From positions 34,653 to 98,652 of the forward strand of contig NZ_BJCC01000027.1 in assembly GCF_004309355.1 (NCBI RefSeq): 64,000 nucleotides of DNA, read 5' to 3'. Below are positions 28,275 to 37,748 of this stretch, piece after piece. Every line of letters starts with the position of its first letter. The stretch's first letter is position 1. Below the pieces are notes generated by a model. That model was not told the origin of the DNA. It was given only the letters and a program-made list of their open reading frames with translations, and searched no databases. The DNA comes from Enterococcus florum (GTDB taxonomy: Bacteria; Bacillota; Bacilli; Lactobacillales; Enterococcaceae). Both the position numbers and the translations under genes were made by a program.

Positions 28275-29123
28275 CTAAAATATATTTAATGCACCAAATA
28301 CCACTCCGATAACTACTAGGATCAACATTACTGTAGTAGACTTTAATTTCCTGCTCTTCAACAAATACAATGTTAACAGTGTGATCCCCAGAGGCAAGAT
28401 GCCTTTAAAAAGCTTATCCAAGATATCCTCTTGCAACCCTAGCTCTACGCTGCCTACTTTAATGACAAATGGGGAGGACACTGATACAAAGTTTGCAGTC
28501 AAAGCGCCAAGAACGATGGCCCCCATTGCAGAAGCTCCTGTGATCAAATACTGCAGAATATTACTGCTCAAAATTTTCTCAATCCCAGCTTTCCCCATTT
28601 TATAGCCTTGCATCCATACCCCATAGGCTAAAGAGAACATGATTCCAAACATCAATAGACCATAGACGACAGGTCCCATTAAATTCCCTTCGGCACCAAG
28701 ACTCACACCAAAAGCCAGCAAAATCGGTGTCAAGGTCCCCTGCCATAGCGTATCGCCGATCCCTGCAAAAGGTCCCATCAAACCAGTTTTGATTCCGTTG
28801 ATCGCATCATCCGTGATCGGGGCGCCGTTTGCTCGGTCCTCTTCCATCGCAATAACCATTCCACAAATGATTCCGCCAAAATGAGGCTCTGTATTAAAGA
28901 AGGCCATATGTCGTTTCAATGCATTCTTATATTCTTCCGGATCATCCGCATAAAGTTTTTTTATGATCGGGCTTAAGGAATGGACCAGCCCCGTTGCTTC
29001 TAACCTTTCATAGTTGTAATTCGCATGACTAAAAAAGGTCCAGCGCCAAAAGGAACGAGTCACATCTTTTTTCGAGAGTTCCTTTCTCTGCAGTTTTGCT
29101 TCATTTTCTAACGATTGTTCCAT
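28275..29123 (-). CDS. PTS system mannose-class IID component
   Basis: A 282-residue membrane subunit of a mannose/fructose/sorbose-class PTS permease. The ERLEATGLVHSLSPIIKKLY opening, HMAFFNTEPHFGG and GLMGPFAGIGDTLWQGTLTP are IID hallmarks. It forms the translocator with IIC. Substrate unknown; neighbours suggest a polyol or rare hexose. Confidence 0.93.
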   Translation of the reverse strand: MEQSLENEAKLQRKELSKKDVTRSFWRWTFFSHANYNYERLEATGLVHSLSPIIKKLYADDPEEYKNALKRHMAFFNTEPHFGGIICGMVIAMEEDRANGAPITDDAINGIKTGLMGPFAGIGDTLWQGTLTPILLAFGVSLGAEGNLMGPVVYGLLMFGIMFSLAYGVWMQGYKMGKAGIEKILSSNILQYLITGASAMGAIVLGALTANFVSVSSPFVIKVGSVELGLQEDILDKLFKGILPLGITLLTLYLLKSRKLKSTTVMLILVVIGVVFGALNIF

Positions 29124-29138
29124 AGTTTACTCCCCCTT

Positions 29139-29906
29139 TTAGCTGATTCCGCCAATTTGATTTCTTGGTGTGATTGTATACAAGTAAGCGATGATCGCAC
29201 CGATCACGGCAATTACAATAACATCCAACTGCATATAGATGGCCATGACAAACCCGAGTACAAAGAACAGCATCGTATTCGGCCGATTAATCGAACGCAG
29301 GTTCATTGCAATCCCCAGTGCCGGAAGCAATCCACCGATAACTTGAAGCACATGCAATGGCGTACCATCTAAATAAGATAGAATCGTTGTCACTGCTCCT
29401 GAACCATAGTAAGCGGCAAAAGTTACCGGGATGACACTGATCAAAAAGAGAACGATTTGCGGTGGCACCACGTGCAGAAAATTGATTCGATCTAAGTTGC
29501 CATCTTCTGCCGCTTTATCCGCCATATGAACAAAGAAAACGTCGATGGTCATATGCGCTACCCAAATGACCGTTCCTAATAGTCCAATCGGCATTGCGAG
29601 GGTCACTGCCGTCTGAGGATCAGCTCCCGAAGCCAATGCCAAAGCAGTGCCCAAAGTTCCTGCCAACCCAGGGTCTACGGGTGCTGTCCCTCCAGCCGAA
29701 ATAAATGCAATGTATGGCAGCTGAATCGCCGCACCAATGATCACTCCTTGAACCGGATCCCCCATGATAATTCCTACCACGGTTCCGGCAACTAACGGTT
29801 TTTGCATAAACGAAATACTTCCCAATAATGACAGCCATGGTGTTCCTGTAACTCCTAGATAATAAACAATTCCAATTAGAAACGCTTGTATGAAAGATAT
29901 GTTCAT
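29139..29906 (-). CDS. PTS system mannose-class IIC component
   Basis: A 255-residue polytopic membrane protein, the translocation subunit of the mannose-class PTS. GIVYYLGVTGTPWLSLLG near the N-terminus and PVQGVIIGAAIQLPYIAFISAGG are typical of the IIC (EIIC-Man/Sor) family. It lies 12 nt after IIB and 15 nt before IID. Confidence 0.93.
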   Translation of the reverse strand: MNISFIQAFLIGIVYYLGVTGTPWLSLLGSISFMQKPLVAGTVVGIIMGDPVQGVIIGAAIQLPYIAFISAGGTAPVDPGLAGTLGTALALASGADPQTAVTLAMPIGLLGTVIWVAHMTIDVFFVHMADKAAEDGNLDRINFLHVVPPQIVLFLISVIPVTFAAYYGSGAVTTILSYLDGTPLHVLQVIGGLLPALGIAMNLRSINRPNTMLFFVLGFVMAIYMQLDVIVIAVIGAIIAYLYTITPRNQIGGIS

Positions 29907-29917
29907 TGCTGGTCCCC

Positions 29918-30394
29918 CTAACTCAACAACTTGGCTACATCGATTGCTTTGTCTTCGGCAATAATTTGAATACTGACCGCTACTCCATTGTTCACTAACT
30001 CAGCTAAACACGCTTTTTCAGCTTCAGAGGCTGAAATATTTTTATAAAATTTGCTCCTTCCTTCTTTTGCACCCATGCCGCCAATATTAACCTTCTCTAA
30101 AATCACGCCTTGTTTCATCAACTCCACATAAACTGCGGGTGACTTGACCAAGACAATCACCTTGTCGTTATCAGCCAAATTTTTTAAGGCAGTCACCCCT
30201 CCGGCCATATCAAACACCTCTGTATTGATATTAGCTGGTGCCACAGATGTTACGATCATTTTCAAAAAAGTATCATTTGCAGTTTCATCATCCACGATAA
30301 TAATTCGATTGGCTCCAGTATAATTTAGCCAGGAAGTCATCACCTGTCCATGGATCAGTCGATCATCAATTCTTGCTAGTACGATAGTCCCCAT
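29918..30394 (-). CDS. PTS system mannose-class IIB component
   Basis: A 158-residue cytoplasmic IIB protein. The phosphocarrier His is in ARIDDRLIHGQVMTSW (His15), the exact family motif. It accepts phosphate from the IIA next to it and passes it to the sugar. One nucleotide separates it from the IIA stop. Confidence 0.94.
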   Translation of the reverse strand: MGTIVLARIDDRLIHGQVMTSWLNYTGANRIIIVDDETANDTFLKMIVTSVAPANINTEVFDMAGGVTALKNLADNDKVIVLVKSPAVYVELMKQGVILEKVNIGGMGAKEGRSKFYKNISASEAEKACLAELVNNGVAVSIQIIAEDKAIDVAKLLS

Positions 30395-30395
30395 T

Positions 30396-30818
30396 TTAAT
30401 CCCCCGCTTTTTCGATCATTTTTTCGTAAATCTGATTCAAATCCTGAATACTTGTTTTCCCGCTTTCCAATGCAAGCTTACTCAGTTCCTCGATATCTGT
30501 AATAAACGCTCGATGAACTACTACTTCTAACAGCATTGCCATATTTACTCCAGAAAGCACTTTCATTTCGTGATTCGCTAAACACTTTAGTGTCTCATTC
30601 CCTGGTGTTCCACCAAAAAAGTCCACTAATACCAATACACCTTTTCCAGTATCCAATGCCATTGCTGCCTTTTGAATTTTTGTTCGGAATTCATCAGGAC
30701 TATCTCCATGATGCAATCCGACCGAGTCTGCACATTCCACCTTTCCTGCAATGATTCCGATTGAATCCAACAACGCCTTTCCCAAATCACCATGAGCAAC
30801 CACTAAAACTCCTATCAA
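30396..30818 (-). CDS. PTS system mannose-class IIA component
   Basis: A 140-residue IIA-Man-type phosphocarrier. The N-terminal VLVVAHGDLGKALLDS carries the phosphorylated His9, and VLVLVDFFGGTPGNETLKC is the second family block. The start is TTG with AAGGGG 8 nt upstream. First gene of the operon, downstream of a consensus promoter and a palindrome. Confidence 0.93.
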   Translation of the reverse strand: MIGVLVVAHGDLGKALLDSIGIIAGKVECADSVGLHHGDSPDEFRTKIQKAAMALDTGKGVLVLVDFFGGTPGNETLKCLANHEMKVLSGVNMAMLLEVVVHRAFITDIEELSKLALESGKTSIQDLNQIYEKMIEKAGD

Positions 30819-30846
30819 CTTCTAATCCCCTTCCTAAAAAATCCTT

Positions 30847-30914
30847 TGGTTCTAAAAAAGAACCATTGGTACTATTCACAAACTAAATATAGCTTTAAAA
30901 AAAGTATTTGTCAA
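30847..30914 (-). promoter_or_regulatory. PTS operon promoter and palindromic operator
   Basis: TTGACA (30909-30914), 17-nt spacer, TATATT (30886-30891) on the minus strand. Downstream lies a perfect palindrome TGGTTCT-N5-AGAACCA (30847-30865), well placed as a roadblock operator. The 13-mer TTCACAAACTAAA overlaps the -10 (30875-30887) and recurs at 31025-31037. Confidence 0.75.
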
Positions 30915-31067
30915 TCTTTTTTTTGTGGTATTCAAGAAAAGCCATTAAATAGCCTGTAAACCTAAGTATTCACTTTTCAACTGAATAAAAATGTTAACCT
31001 CTAGTTGTGTGCAAAAATATTTTTTTCACAAACTAAAATGATTCTGATTAAGCAATCATAGAAAAAA

Positions 31068-31090
31068 CAGCCGATCCTGCGGATCGGCTG
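31068..31090 (-). terminator. hsp20 terminator
   Basis: CAGCCGATCC and GGATCGGCTG arms with a 3-nt loop, followed by TTTTTTC on the minus strand. Confidence 0.9.
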
Positions 31091-31110
31091 CTGTGCTGTT
31101 AGGTTCCTCT

Positions 31111-31527
31111 TTAATTGATTTCAATTCTTTTTCTATCATTGTCCGTTGGTCGCATTTTCGTTAATTCCAGACTCAAAACACCATCTCTAAAACTTGCCTG
31201 AATGGTATTTTCATCGATATTTTTTAGCATAAATTGTCGACGGAAGGATTTACTGCTGCGTTCACGTCGCAAAAAGTTCCCTTCCTCATCCTTGTCTTCT
31301 ACTACGTTGTTGCGTTTTGCATCAATCGTCAAAACCCCATCCTGATAGTCGACGGTCAAATCTTCTTTCGAAAAACCTGGTAGATCTGCTTTGACTTCAT
31401 ACGTTTTGTCAGTTTCCTTAATGTCTACATTGAAACGATCGCTGCCCATAAAGTTAGAGAAGAAACTATCAAAGAAATCACCGCCCATAGACATCAAATC
31501 ATTGTTTCTTGGAATCAAATTTGCCAT
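31111..31527 (-). CDS. hsp20: Small heat shock protein Hsp20
   Basis: A 138-residue alpha-crystallin-type holdase chaperone. The alpha-crystallin domain runs from about residue 35 (VDIKETDKTYEVKADLPGFSKEDL) to the A-x-x-x-x-G-V-L motif ASFRDGVLSLEL near residue 118. A charged C-terminal tail ends KRIEIN; the I-x-I anchor is IEIN. It is monocistronic, under a CIRCE/HrcA-controlled promoter. Confidence 0.95.
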   Translation of the reverse strand: MANLIPRNNDLMSMGGDFFDSFFSNFMGSDRFNVDIKETDKTYEVKADLPGFSKEDLTVDYQDGVLTIDAKRNNVVEDKDEEGNFLRRERSSKSFRRQFMLKNIDENTIQASFRDGVLSLELTKMRPTDNDRKRIEIN

Positions 31528-31587
31528 GATAACATCTTCCTTCCTAGATGATTTTTCGTAGAGCTCTCTGAACCTCTCTACACTTTT

Positions 31588-31627
31588 GTTTTACACCAAA
31601 TTAGCACTCTTGTCAAGAGAGTGCTAA
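31588..31627 (-). promoter_or_regulatory. CIRCE element and hsp20 promoter
   Basis: A perfect CIRCE inverted repeat TTAGCACTC-N9-GAGTGCTAA lies at 31601-31627. The -35 TTGACA (31611-31616) sits in its spacer, followed after 17 nt by -10 TAAAAC (31588-31593). HrcA bound here would block polymerase directly. Confidence 0.93.
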
Positions 31628-31696
31628 CGGTGGAGGTCCTTCGTTTTTCGATCCACTCATGATATACTAGATACAATTCTAGTTAAGGAGCTTTTC

Positions 31697-33094
31697 ATGA
31701 ATCTCACTCGACGCATCAATGGTTTGAGACAATATTTCAGAAAAATCACGAATCGTTTTTCTTCGATTCAGATTATTGTTTTTTATTATTTGATCATGAC
31801 TGTTTTATCTTTGATCCTGTTTTACACCCCTTTCTTTAGGCAACCGGATTCTCAGGTGCCTTTTTTAGATATGGTCTTTATGGCCATTTCTACGATCTCC
31901 GTAACGGGGCTGACAACATTTGATATCAATAGTGTTTTCAATCAAACCGGTGTGCTCTTATTGGAAGTACTTTTTCATATTGGTGGTTTGGGGATCATGA
32001 TGATCAGCACATTCTTTTTTATTGTTTCAAAACGTAGAATTACCTTAAAGCAGCGTCAGCTGATCATGACGGACATGAACCAACCTCGACTGAGCGGTGT
32101 CGTTAATCTGATTCGTATCACCTTGACCATGCTCTTATGTATCGAAGCAATCTTTGGTGTTTTGTTTTCTGCCTATTTTTATTGGAAAGGTTACTATTCG
32201 ACTCTTAGGGAATCGATTTTTTATGGGTTTTATCAATCTATATCAGCTGTTACAAATTCCGGTTTTGATGTTTCGGGAGATTCGATCATCCCTTTTGCGC
32301 ATGATTCTTTATTTATTTTGTTGATCATGCTGCTGATTTTTATTGGAGGGATTGGATTTCCGGTTTTGATGGACTTTCATGGCTGGGTGTATCACCGAAA
32401 AAGCCCATCAAAGATTCCATATCGCTTTAGTTTATTTTCAAAAATCGCACTGCTGGCTTTTTTTATTCTTTTTGTTGGTGGCGCTTTGGCGATTTGGCTG
32501 TTGGAAAGAAATCACAGTTTTAGCCATATGAGCTTTCTTGACCAGTGGTTGAACTCGTCCTTTTACTCGATTACTACGAGAAATGCAGGACTGCAGATCC
32601 ATAATTTGAATCAATTCCAAAACACGACACTTATTATTTTTTCCATGCTGATGTTTATCGGCTGTTCTCCAAGCTCTGTTGGCGGTGGAATCCGAACGAC
32701 GACAATCGCGATTATCGGCTTGTATCTCTATTCTTTCATAAAAAATGAAGAGGATATCAATGTCTTCAATCGTCGGATTCCGCAAGACGATGTTCGTAAA
32801 TCAGTCGTGGTTTTTATGCTTTCCATGGGGATGTGCTTTTTCAGTATCCTGTTTCTAACAGCTACGGAAAAGCATTCCTTGATTGCGATTATTGTCGAGG
32901 TCACTTCGGCCTTTGGAACAACAGGATTGTCTTTAGGAATTACAGATGATTTGTCTACAACTGGAAAAATCATGATTGCCATCTTGATGTTTATTGGTCG
33001 AATCGGCATGCTTTATACTTTGCTATTGTTTATTCCAAAAGAAACCCGCGATTTGGGCTACGAGTATCCGGAAGAAAAAATCATCATCGGCTAG
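31697..33094 (+). CDS. TrkH/KtrB-family potassium uptake channel subunit
   Basis: A 465-residue membrane protein of the TrkH/KtrB superfamily with four M1-P-M2 repeats. Selectivity-filter loops are recognisable as TISVTGLTTFD, SAVTNSGFDV, TTRNAGLQ and AFGTTGLSLG. It moves K+ (and perhaps Na+) with a KtrA/TrkA-type RCK partner, which is not in the window. ATG follows AAGGAG, and a terminator follows directly. Confidence 0.92.
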   Translation: MNLTRRINGLRQYFRKITNRFSSIQIIVFYYLIMTVLSLILFYTPFFRQPDSQVPFLDMVFMAISTISVTGLTTFDINSVFNQTGVLLLEVLFHIGGLGIMMISTFFFIVSKRRITLKQRQLIMTDMNQPRLSGVVNLIRITLTMLLCIEAIFGVLFSAYFYWKGYYSTLRESIFYGFYQSISAVTNSGFDVSGDSIIPFAHDSLFILLIMLLIFIGGIGFPVLMDFHGWVYHRKSPSKIPYRFSLFSKIALLAFFILFVGGALAIWLLERNHSFSHMSFLDQWLNSSFYSITTRNAGLQIHNLNQFQNTTLIIFSMLMFIGCSPSSVGGGIRTTTIAIIGLYLYSFIKNEEDINVFNRRIPQDDVRKSVVVFMLSMGMCFFSILFLTATEKHSLIAIIVEVTSAFGTTGLSLGITDDLSTTGKIMIAILMFIGRIGMLYTLLLFIPKETRDLGYEYPEEKIIIG

Positions 33095-33113
33095 GAGCCT
33101 TGCTCCTGCCTTT
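33093..33113 (+). terminator. Terminator after the potassium channel gene
   Basis: AGGAGC and GCTCCT arms with a short loop, then CTGCCTTTTTT; the stem begins at the stop codon. Confidence 0.85.
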
Positions 33114-33209
33114 TTTATCGAAAGATTAAGAAAGAGGAAACCTGTTTAAACTTTTTTTTCAAATATGATAAGATAAACTAAATTTGTATAAAGACATGGA
33201 GGACGCGGA

Positions 33210-34562
33210 ATGGGTTTACGAAGTCAACTAGCTATCACGGCTGGAAAGACCGCCCAATGGGTATTGCGAACATTTTTTAAAGGAGGATCCAGTTATCCTG
33301 GACAACTTGCGTTAAAACTTGATCCAAAGATATTAGACACACTAGCGAAGGACTATCATGTCGTTGTTGTTACTGGGACAAACGGAAAAACTTTGACGAC
33401 CGCATTGACAGTCAATATTTTAAAACAAGAATTTGACCATGTGTTAACAAACCCTACTGGTGCGAATATGGTTCAAGGGATCGTTTCTACCTTTTTACAA
33501 GCCAAAAATACTAAGGGCCAAAAGAAATTCGCTGTCCTTGAGATTGATGAAGCCAGTTTGAGCAAGGTAACTGAATATATTAAGCCAGAACTATTTCTGT
33601 TTACCAATATTTTTCGCGATCAGATGGACCGCTATGGAGAGATCTATACAACTTATCGCATGATCGTTGAGGGAGCTGCTAAATCACCAAATGCTCCGAT
33701 TCTTTGTAACGGAGATTCTCCGATCTTTAACTCTTTGGAAACGGTCAACCCACGTGAATATTATGGGTTTGATCATTTGCCAGACAAAGAACAAGAGGCG
33801 CACTACAATACGGATGGCTTATTATGTCCAAGGTGCCAACATATTTTGCAATACAAGATGATCACTTATGCGAATCTTGGCAAATATTATTGCCCAAACT
33901 GCGGATTTCACCGTCCAGAATTGCAATACAAGCTCACTGAAATGCGGGCGATGGACAATACTTCATCTGAGTTCGTGATCGACGGCAACGACTATAAAAT
34001 CGAAGTTGGCGGCATGTACAATGTCTACAATGCCCTAGCTGCAACAGCAGTCGCTGAGCACTATAACGTTTCGCCAGAGAAAATCAAACAAGGCTTAGGT
34101 TATGATGAAAAAGTCTTTGGACGACAAGAAGAGTTTGAGATCAATGGAAAGAAATGCACGTTGGTGTTAGTAAAAAATCCTGTCGGCCTAAACCAAGTAA
34201 TCGATATGATTGGATTGGCTCCCTACCCTTTTTCACTTGTTTCACTGCTCAACGCAAATTATGCTGATGGAATCGACGTCAGCTGGATCTGGGACGGAAA
34301 TCATGAGGCTTTTGCCGAAATGACTATTCCAGCCGTCATTGCTGGCGGAGATCGCCATGTAGACATGGCATTACGTTTAAAAGTTGCAGGCATCCCGGAA
34401 GAACGTCTGACTGAAAAAGAAAGCCTTCCAGATGTGATCGAAGGTATCAAACAATTGCCGACAGAACACGTTTATATCTTGGCAACCTATACGGCTGTCC
34501 TTCAGCTACGGAAAGAACTAGCCCAAAAAGGCTATATTGATGGGGGAATGGATCGTGGCTAA
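33210..34562 (+). CDS. murT: Lipid II isoglutaminyl synthase subunit MurT
   Basis: MurT, 450 residues, is the Mur-ligase-like subunit that activates the alpha-carboxyl of D-Glu in lipid II for amidation. The ATP motif [12 protein letters not shown] lies at residues 54-65. A zinc ribbon inserted in the central domain is seen as CPRC and CPNC (about residues 208-231), typical of MurT. The C-terminal MurT-specific domain (DUF1727) contacts GatD. The 3' end overlaps gatD by 8 nt. Confidence 0.96.
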   Translation: MGLRSQLAITAGKTAQWVLRTFFKGGSSYPGQLALKLDPKILDTLAKDYHVVVVTGTNGKTLTTALTVNILKQEFDHVLTNPTGANMVQGIVSTFLQAKNTKGQKKFAVLEIDEASLSKVTEYIKPELFLFTNIFRDQMDRYGEIYTTYRMIVEGAAKSPNAPILCNGDSPIFNSLETVNPREYYGFDHLPDKEQEAHYNTDGLLCPRCQHILQYKMITYANLGKYYCPNCGFHRPELQYKLTEMRAMDNTSSEFVIDGNDYKIEVGGMYNVYNALAATAVAEHYNVSPEKIKQGLGYDEKVFGRQEEFEINGKKCTLVLVKNPVGLNQVIDMIGLAPYPFSLVSLLNANYADGIDVSWIWDGNHEAFAEMTIPAVIAGGDRHVDMALRLKVAGIPEERLTEKESLPDVIEGIKQLPTEHVYILATYTAVLQLRKELAQKGYIDGGMDRG

Positions 34563-35247
34563 TAATTATGAAATAAATTTGGCTCACCTTTATGGAAATT
34601 TACTGAATACTTATGGCGATAACGGCAATATGCTGATGTTCAAATATTACGCAAAAAAAATGGGGATCGATTTAAAGACCGAAATCATCAGTATCCATCA
34701 AGAGTTTGATCCCAATAAATACGACCTTGTCTTTATCGGCGGTGGCCAAGACTATGAACAAGTCATCGTTTCAAAAGATATCCAAGACAAAAAAGAAGCT
34801 CTCACCAAGTACATCGAAAATGACGGTGTGATACTAGCTGTATGCGGCGGCTATCAATTACTAGGTCACTACTACATCGGAGCGAATGGGGAAAAAATCA
34901 ACGGCATTGGTGCGTTGGATCACTACACATTAAGTCAAGACAACAATCGCTTTATTGGCGATATCATCATTCACAATGAAGAGTTCAATGAAACTTATTA
35001 CGGCTTCGAAAATCACAATGGCCGCACTTTTCTCGGCAAAGGGGAACGTCCTCTTGGCAAAGTTGTTCAAGGGAAAGGGAACAATGGCGAAGATGAAGGT
35101 GAAGGAGTTATTTATAAGAATGTTTACGGGACTTATTTCCATGGCCCGATTCTTTCACGAAATAAAGATTTGGCTGTGAGGTTGTTAAAAACAGCTGTGA
35201 GGAATAGGTATGGGGAAGATGTGGAAATAGTGGAGGCACTTGATTAA
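34555..35247 (+). CDS. gatD: Lipid II isoglutaminyl synthase glutaminase subunit GatD
   Basis: GatD, 230 residues, is a class I glutamine amidotransferase supplying ammonia to MurT. The nucleophile Cys97 is in [12 protein letters not shown], and the catalytic His is in [11 protein letters not shown] choose the GTG at 34555, 8 nt after GGGGG within the murT end; an ATG 15 nt upstream is in frame but has no spacing to a ribosome site. The pair amidates lipid II, important for cross-linking. Confidence 0.95.
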   Translation: MANNYEINLAHLYGNLLNTYGDNGNMLMFKYYAKKMGIDLKTEIISIHQEFDPNKYDLVFIGGGQDYEQVIVSKDIQDKKEALTKYIENDGVILAVCGGYQLLGHYYIGANGEKINGIGALDHYTLSQDNNRFIGDIIIHNEEFNETYYGFENHNGRTFLGKGERPLGKVVQGKGNNGEDEGEGVIYKNVYGTYFHGPILSRNKDLAVRLLKTAVRNRYGEDVEIVEALD

Positions 35248-35254
35248 ATTAAAA

Positions 35255-35291
35255 AACGAGCAAACGATTCATGATCGAATCATTGCTCGTT
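35255..35291. terminator. Bidirectional terminator between gatD and the capsule operon
   Basis: AACGAGCAA and TTGCTCGTT arms with an inner GATTC/GAATC pairing, poly-A before and poly-T after, shared by convergent genes. Confidence 0.9.
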
Positions 35292-35294
35292 TTT

Positions 35295-36254
35295 TTACTT
35301 GTTCGTATACCACTGGACCGTTTCTTTGAGCCCATCAAATAAAGTATAGGAAACGTCATATCCAAAATCGTGTTGTGCTTTTGAAATATCAGCATTCGAA
35401 TGCTTTATATCCCCTGCACGTTCTAGAGCAAAATCAGGTTCAATATCTTGTTTATCAAGTAATTCCTTCAAGTTTTTAAGTAACTCATTTAAACTAAACT
35501 GATCCCCACAAGCAATGTTGTAGGCTTTCCCGTTAGTTACACTTGAGGAAAAAGCAGCCTTAATATTTGCATCAACAACATTTTTGATATAAGTAAAATC
35601 ACGTGACTGAGTGCCATCCCCGTTTATAATAGGTGGTTCATTCCTCAGCAAACACTGAATGAATTTAGGAATTACAGCTGCATATTGTCCATCAGGATTC
35701 TGTCTCTTTCCGTAAACGTTGAAATACCTCAATCCAATAGTTGGTAGTCCATATACCTCACTGTAAAGTGAGGCATATTCTTCATTTACCTTTTTTGTCA
35801 GTGCATAGGGGGACAGTATTCTTCCCTCTTCGCCTTCTTTTTTCGGTAATTGTTTTGAATCGCCGTAAACTGAAGAACTCGATGCGTAAACAAATTTTTT
35901 AACCCCTTGTGCTAGACTCGCTTCCAACATATTAGAAGTTCCTTTTATATTCGCTTCTTCATAAAGCAGTGGGAAAGCCATACTTCGGGGGACACTCCCC
36001 AGTGCCGCCTGATGCAAAACATAATCAACATCTCTTGTAGCAGTCAAGCACGTATCATAATCCGTAATTGTGCCTTCAATCCATTCGAAAGATTTGTTAT
36101 CTAATAAATGGCTGATGTTTTCCAAGTTTCCTGTAGACAGATTGTCCAAACAACGAACATGGTGACCATGTTCGATTAAATATTCACACAGATTACTTCC
36201 GATAAATCCTGCTCCGCCAGTGACTAAAAATCTAATTTTATTATCGTCGTTCAT
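35295..36254 (-). CDS. UDP-N-acetylhexosamine 4-epimerase (WbpP/TviC type)
   Basis: A 319-residue extended SDR epimerase. The NAD motif TGGAGFIGSNL and catalytic SPYALTKKVNEEY (Y-x-x-x-K) are present. LRYFNVYGKRQNPDGQYAAVIPKFI is typical of WbpP/WbgU-type enzymes acting on UDP-GlcNAc/GalNAc or the matching uronic acids. With the dehydrogenase at 41457 it would make UDP-GalNAcA, as WbpO/WbpP and TviB/TviC do. Last gene of the capsule operon. Confidence 0.85.
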   Translation of the reverse strand: MNDDNKIRFLVTGGAGFIGSNLCEYLIEHGHHVRCLDNLSTGNLENISHLLDNKSFEWIEGTITDYDTCLTATRDVDYVLHQAALGSVPRSMAFPLLYEEANIKGTSNMLEASLAQGVKKFVYASSSSVYGDSKQLPKKEGEEGRILSPYALTKKVNEEYASLYSEVYGLPTIGLRYFNVYGKRQNPDGQYAAVIPKFIQCLLRNEPPIINGDGTQSRDFTYIKNVVDANIKAAFSSSVTNGKAYNIACGDQFSLNELLKNLKELLDKQDIEPDFALERAGDIKHSNADISKAQHDFGYDVSYTLFDGLKETVQWYTNK

Positions 36255-36257
36255 TTT

Positions 36258-37748
36258 TCACCTCTTCAAAAAAAAATTTAACCATATTTTTCTTTGTTTT
36301 GGAAAGAAGACTACTCCTATTAACAAAAAAAGGAAACAGTTTTTAACAAAAACAATTGATCCAACGATAATAAAGTCTGACCAATTTGATATTTTAATTA
36401 GATCTACCTGTGAAACTAAATATATTAAAACTCCAAATATAGTGAAAATCACTTGTTGCTTAACATTAACGGATATAATATTAGCTAATGAGCTTGTTTT
36501 GATAAATAGTTCAACTCTAATCAAATAATATAATGAACTTAATAAAGTACCTAAAACTAATCCATTAATTCCAAATATAGCTATAAAAAGAAAAGAAAGA
36601 ATAGTGTTTAGTGCTACCTCGGTTAATGCGATCCCCCTAGTCTCTTTATATTTCCCTGCAGAAAAAACAACATGGTTATATGGTGTCCTTAATAGAACAA
36701 TCAACTGACACAAAACAATCAATATCATGAAATCAGCATTCAGATATCCTTGATTCTTGCCGTCATTAATATAGATATTCAAGAACGGAATTATAACTTC
36801 ACTTATTGTTGTTATAAAAATATAAACAACCAATGCGAAAAGAAATTGGGCTCTATCGAAATAATTTTTTAAAAGGTCATACTCTTTTAGAGCTAACATT
36901 TTGCCTATTATAGAGTCCATTCCTGTCGTCAGAATTCTAGAAAAACGACCTATTCCATTTAATATCATCATATAAACAGAATATATAGATATTTCTCTGG
37001 GTGAGAAAAAAATAGTCATTAATAAAATGTCAATGTTATTTCTTGATAGATTGGCAATGTGATGAGCTAAGCCATCCCATCTTTGTATAAATGCATTCTC
37101 TTCTGGTTGAATATCATAATCAATTTTATACTTTATTTTTACATAAAAAAATAGACATAGAGGGTTAATCAAAAAAATCGAGGAATTAACAAATTTAACC
37201 AATATAATGCTCTGTTTAAAATGGATCAAAATGATTGATAAAAAGAGATTTATTATAGTAACTACACTTTGTAAAGTATAGTAGAATACATGCTTATTGT
37301 CAGCTAAAATAAGAAGACGGTTTGATATCCCTGAGTAGTATTCAAAAAAAAGAATCAGACTAATAGCAATTATTAAAAGATTTATGCTACTCTTTGATAT
37401 TGTTGATTCCAATACTTTTGTGTATAAGACTAAAAGCAGAAAAATGTAACCTAGAAATGTAATCGCAATTCGCTTAAAAAAAATCCTTGCTGAAGCTAAA
37501 ATAGAAGATATTTTGGTCCAATTATTTTTTGACAAAGGTTCATACAGTTCAAATTTGATAACTCCTGTCAAACCTGAATCCAATACTGTAATATAATTTA
37601 ATAAACTAGTGATTGATATTATTGTTCCGTTGATATTAGAACCATAAAAATTAATAATTAATCCTGATAATATCAAACCGCTAACCGTATTGATGATCTG
37701 TAATCCAAATGAAGAACTAATATTTTTAATTGTTAGATTTTTATACAT
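36258..37748 (-). CDS. wzx: Wzx-type polysaccharide repeat-unit flippase
   Basis: A 496-residue MATE/PST-type membrane protein with about 12-14 predicted helices and low sequence complexity. It would flip undecaprenyl-linked repeat units across the membrane. I choose the ATG at 37748 (MYKNLTIKN), with AAGGGA just upstream; the in-frame start 27 nt earlier lacks one. It overlaps wzy by 8 nt. Strongly A+T-rich, like its neighbours. Confidence 0.85.
   Translation of the reverse strand: MYKNLTIKNISSSFGLQIINTVSGLILSGLIINFYGSNINGTIISITSLLNYITVLDSGLTGVIKFELYEPLSKNNWTKISSILASARIFFKRIAITFLGYIFLLLVLYTKVLESTISKSSINLLIIAISLILFFEYYSGISNRLLILADNKHVFYYTLQSVVTIINLFLSIILIHFKQSIILVKFVNSSIFLINPLCLFFYVKIKYKIDYDIQPEENAFIQRWDGLAHHIANLSRNNIDILLMTIFFSPREISIYSVYMMILNGIGRFSRILTTGMDSIIGKMLALKEYDLLKNYFDRAQFLFALVVYIFITTISEVIIPFLNIYINDGKNQGYLNADFMILIVLCQLIVLLRTPYNHVVFSAGKYKETRGIALTEVALNTILSFLFIAIFGINGLVLGTLLSSLYYLIRVELFIKTSSLANIISVNVKQQVIFTIFGVLIYLVSQVDLIKISNWSDFIIVGSIVFVKNCFLFLLIGVVFFPKQRKIWLNFFLKR

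Noticed and set aside
30841..31060. Search for a catabolite (cre) site at the PTS promoter
   Set aside because: No sequence close to the cre consensus was found; only the TGGTTCT palindrome and the 13-mer repeat are evident.
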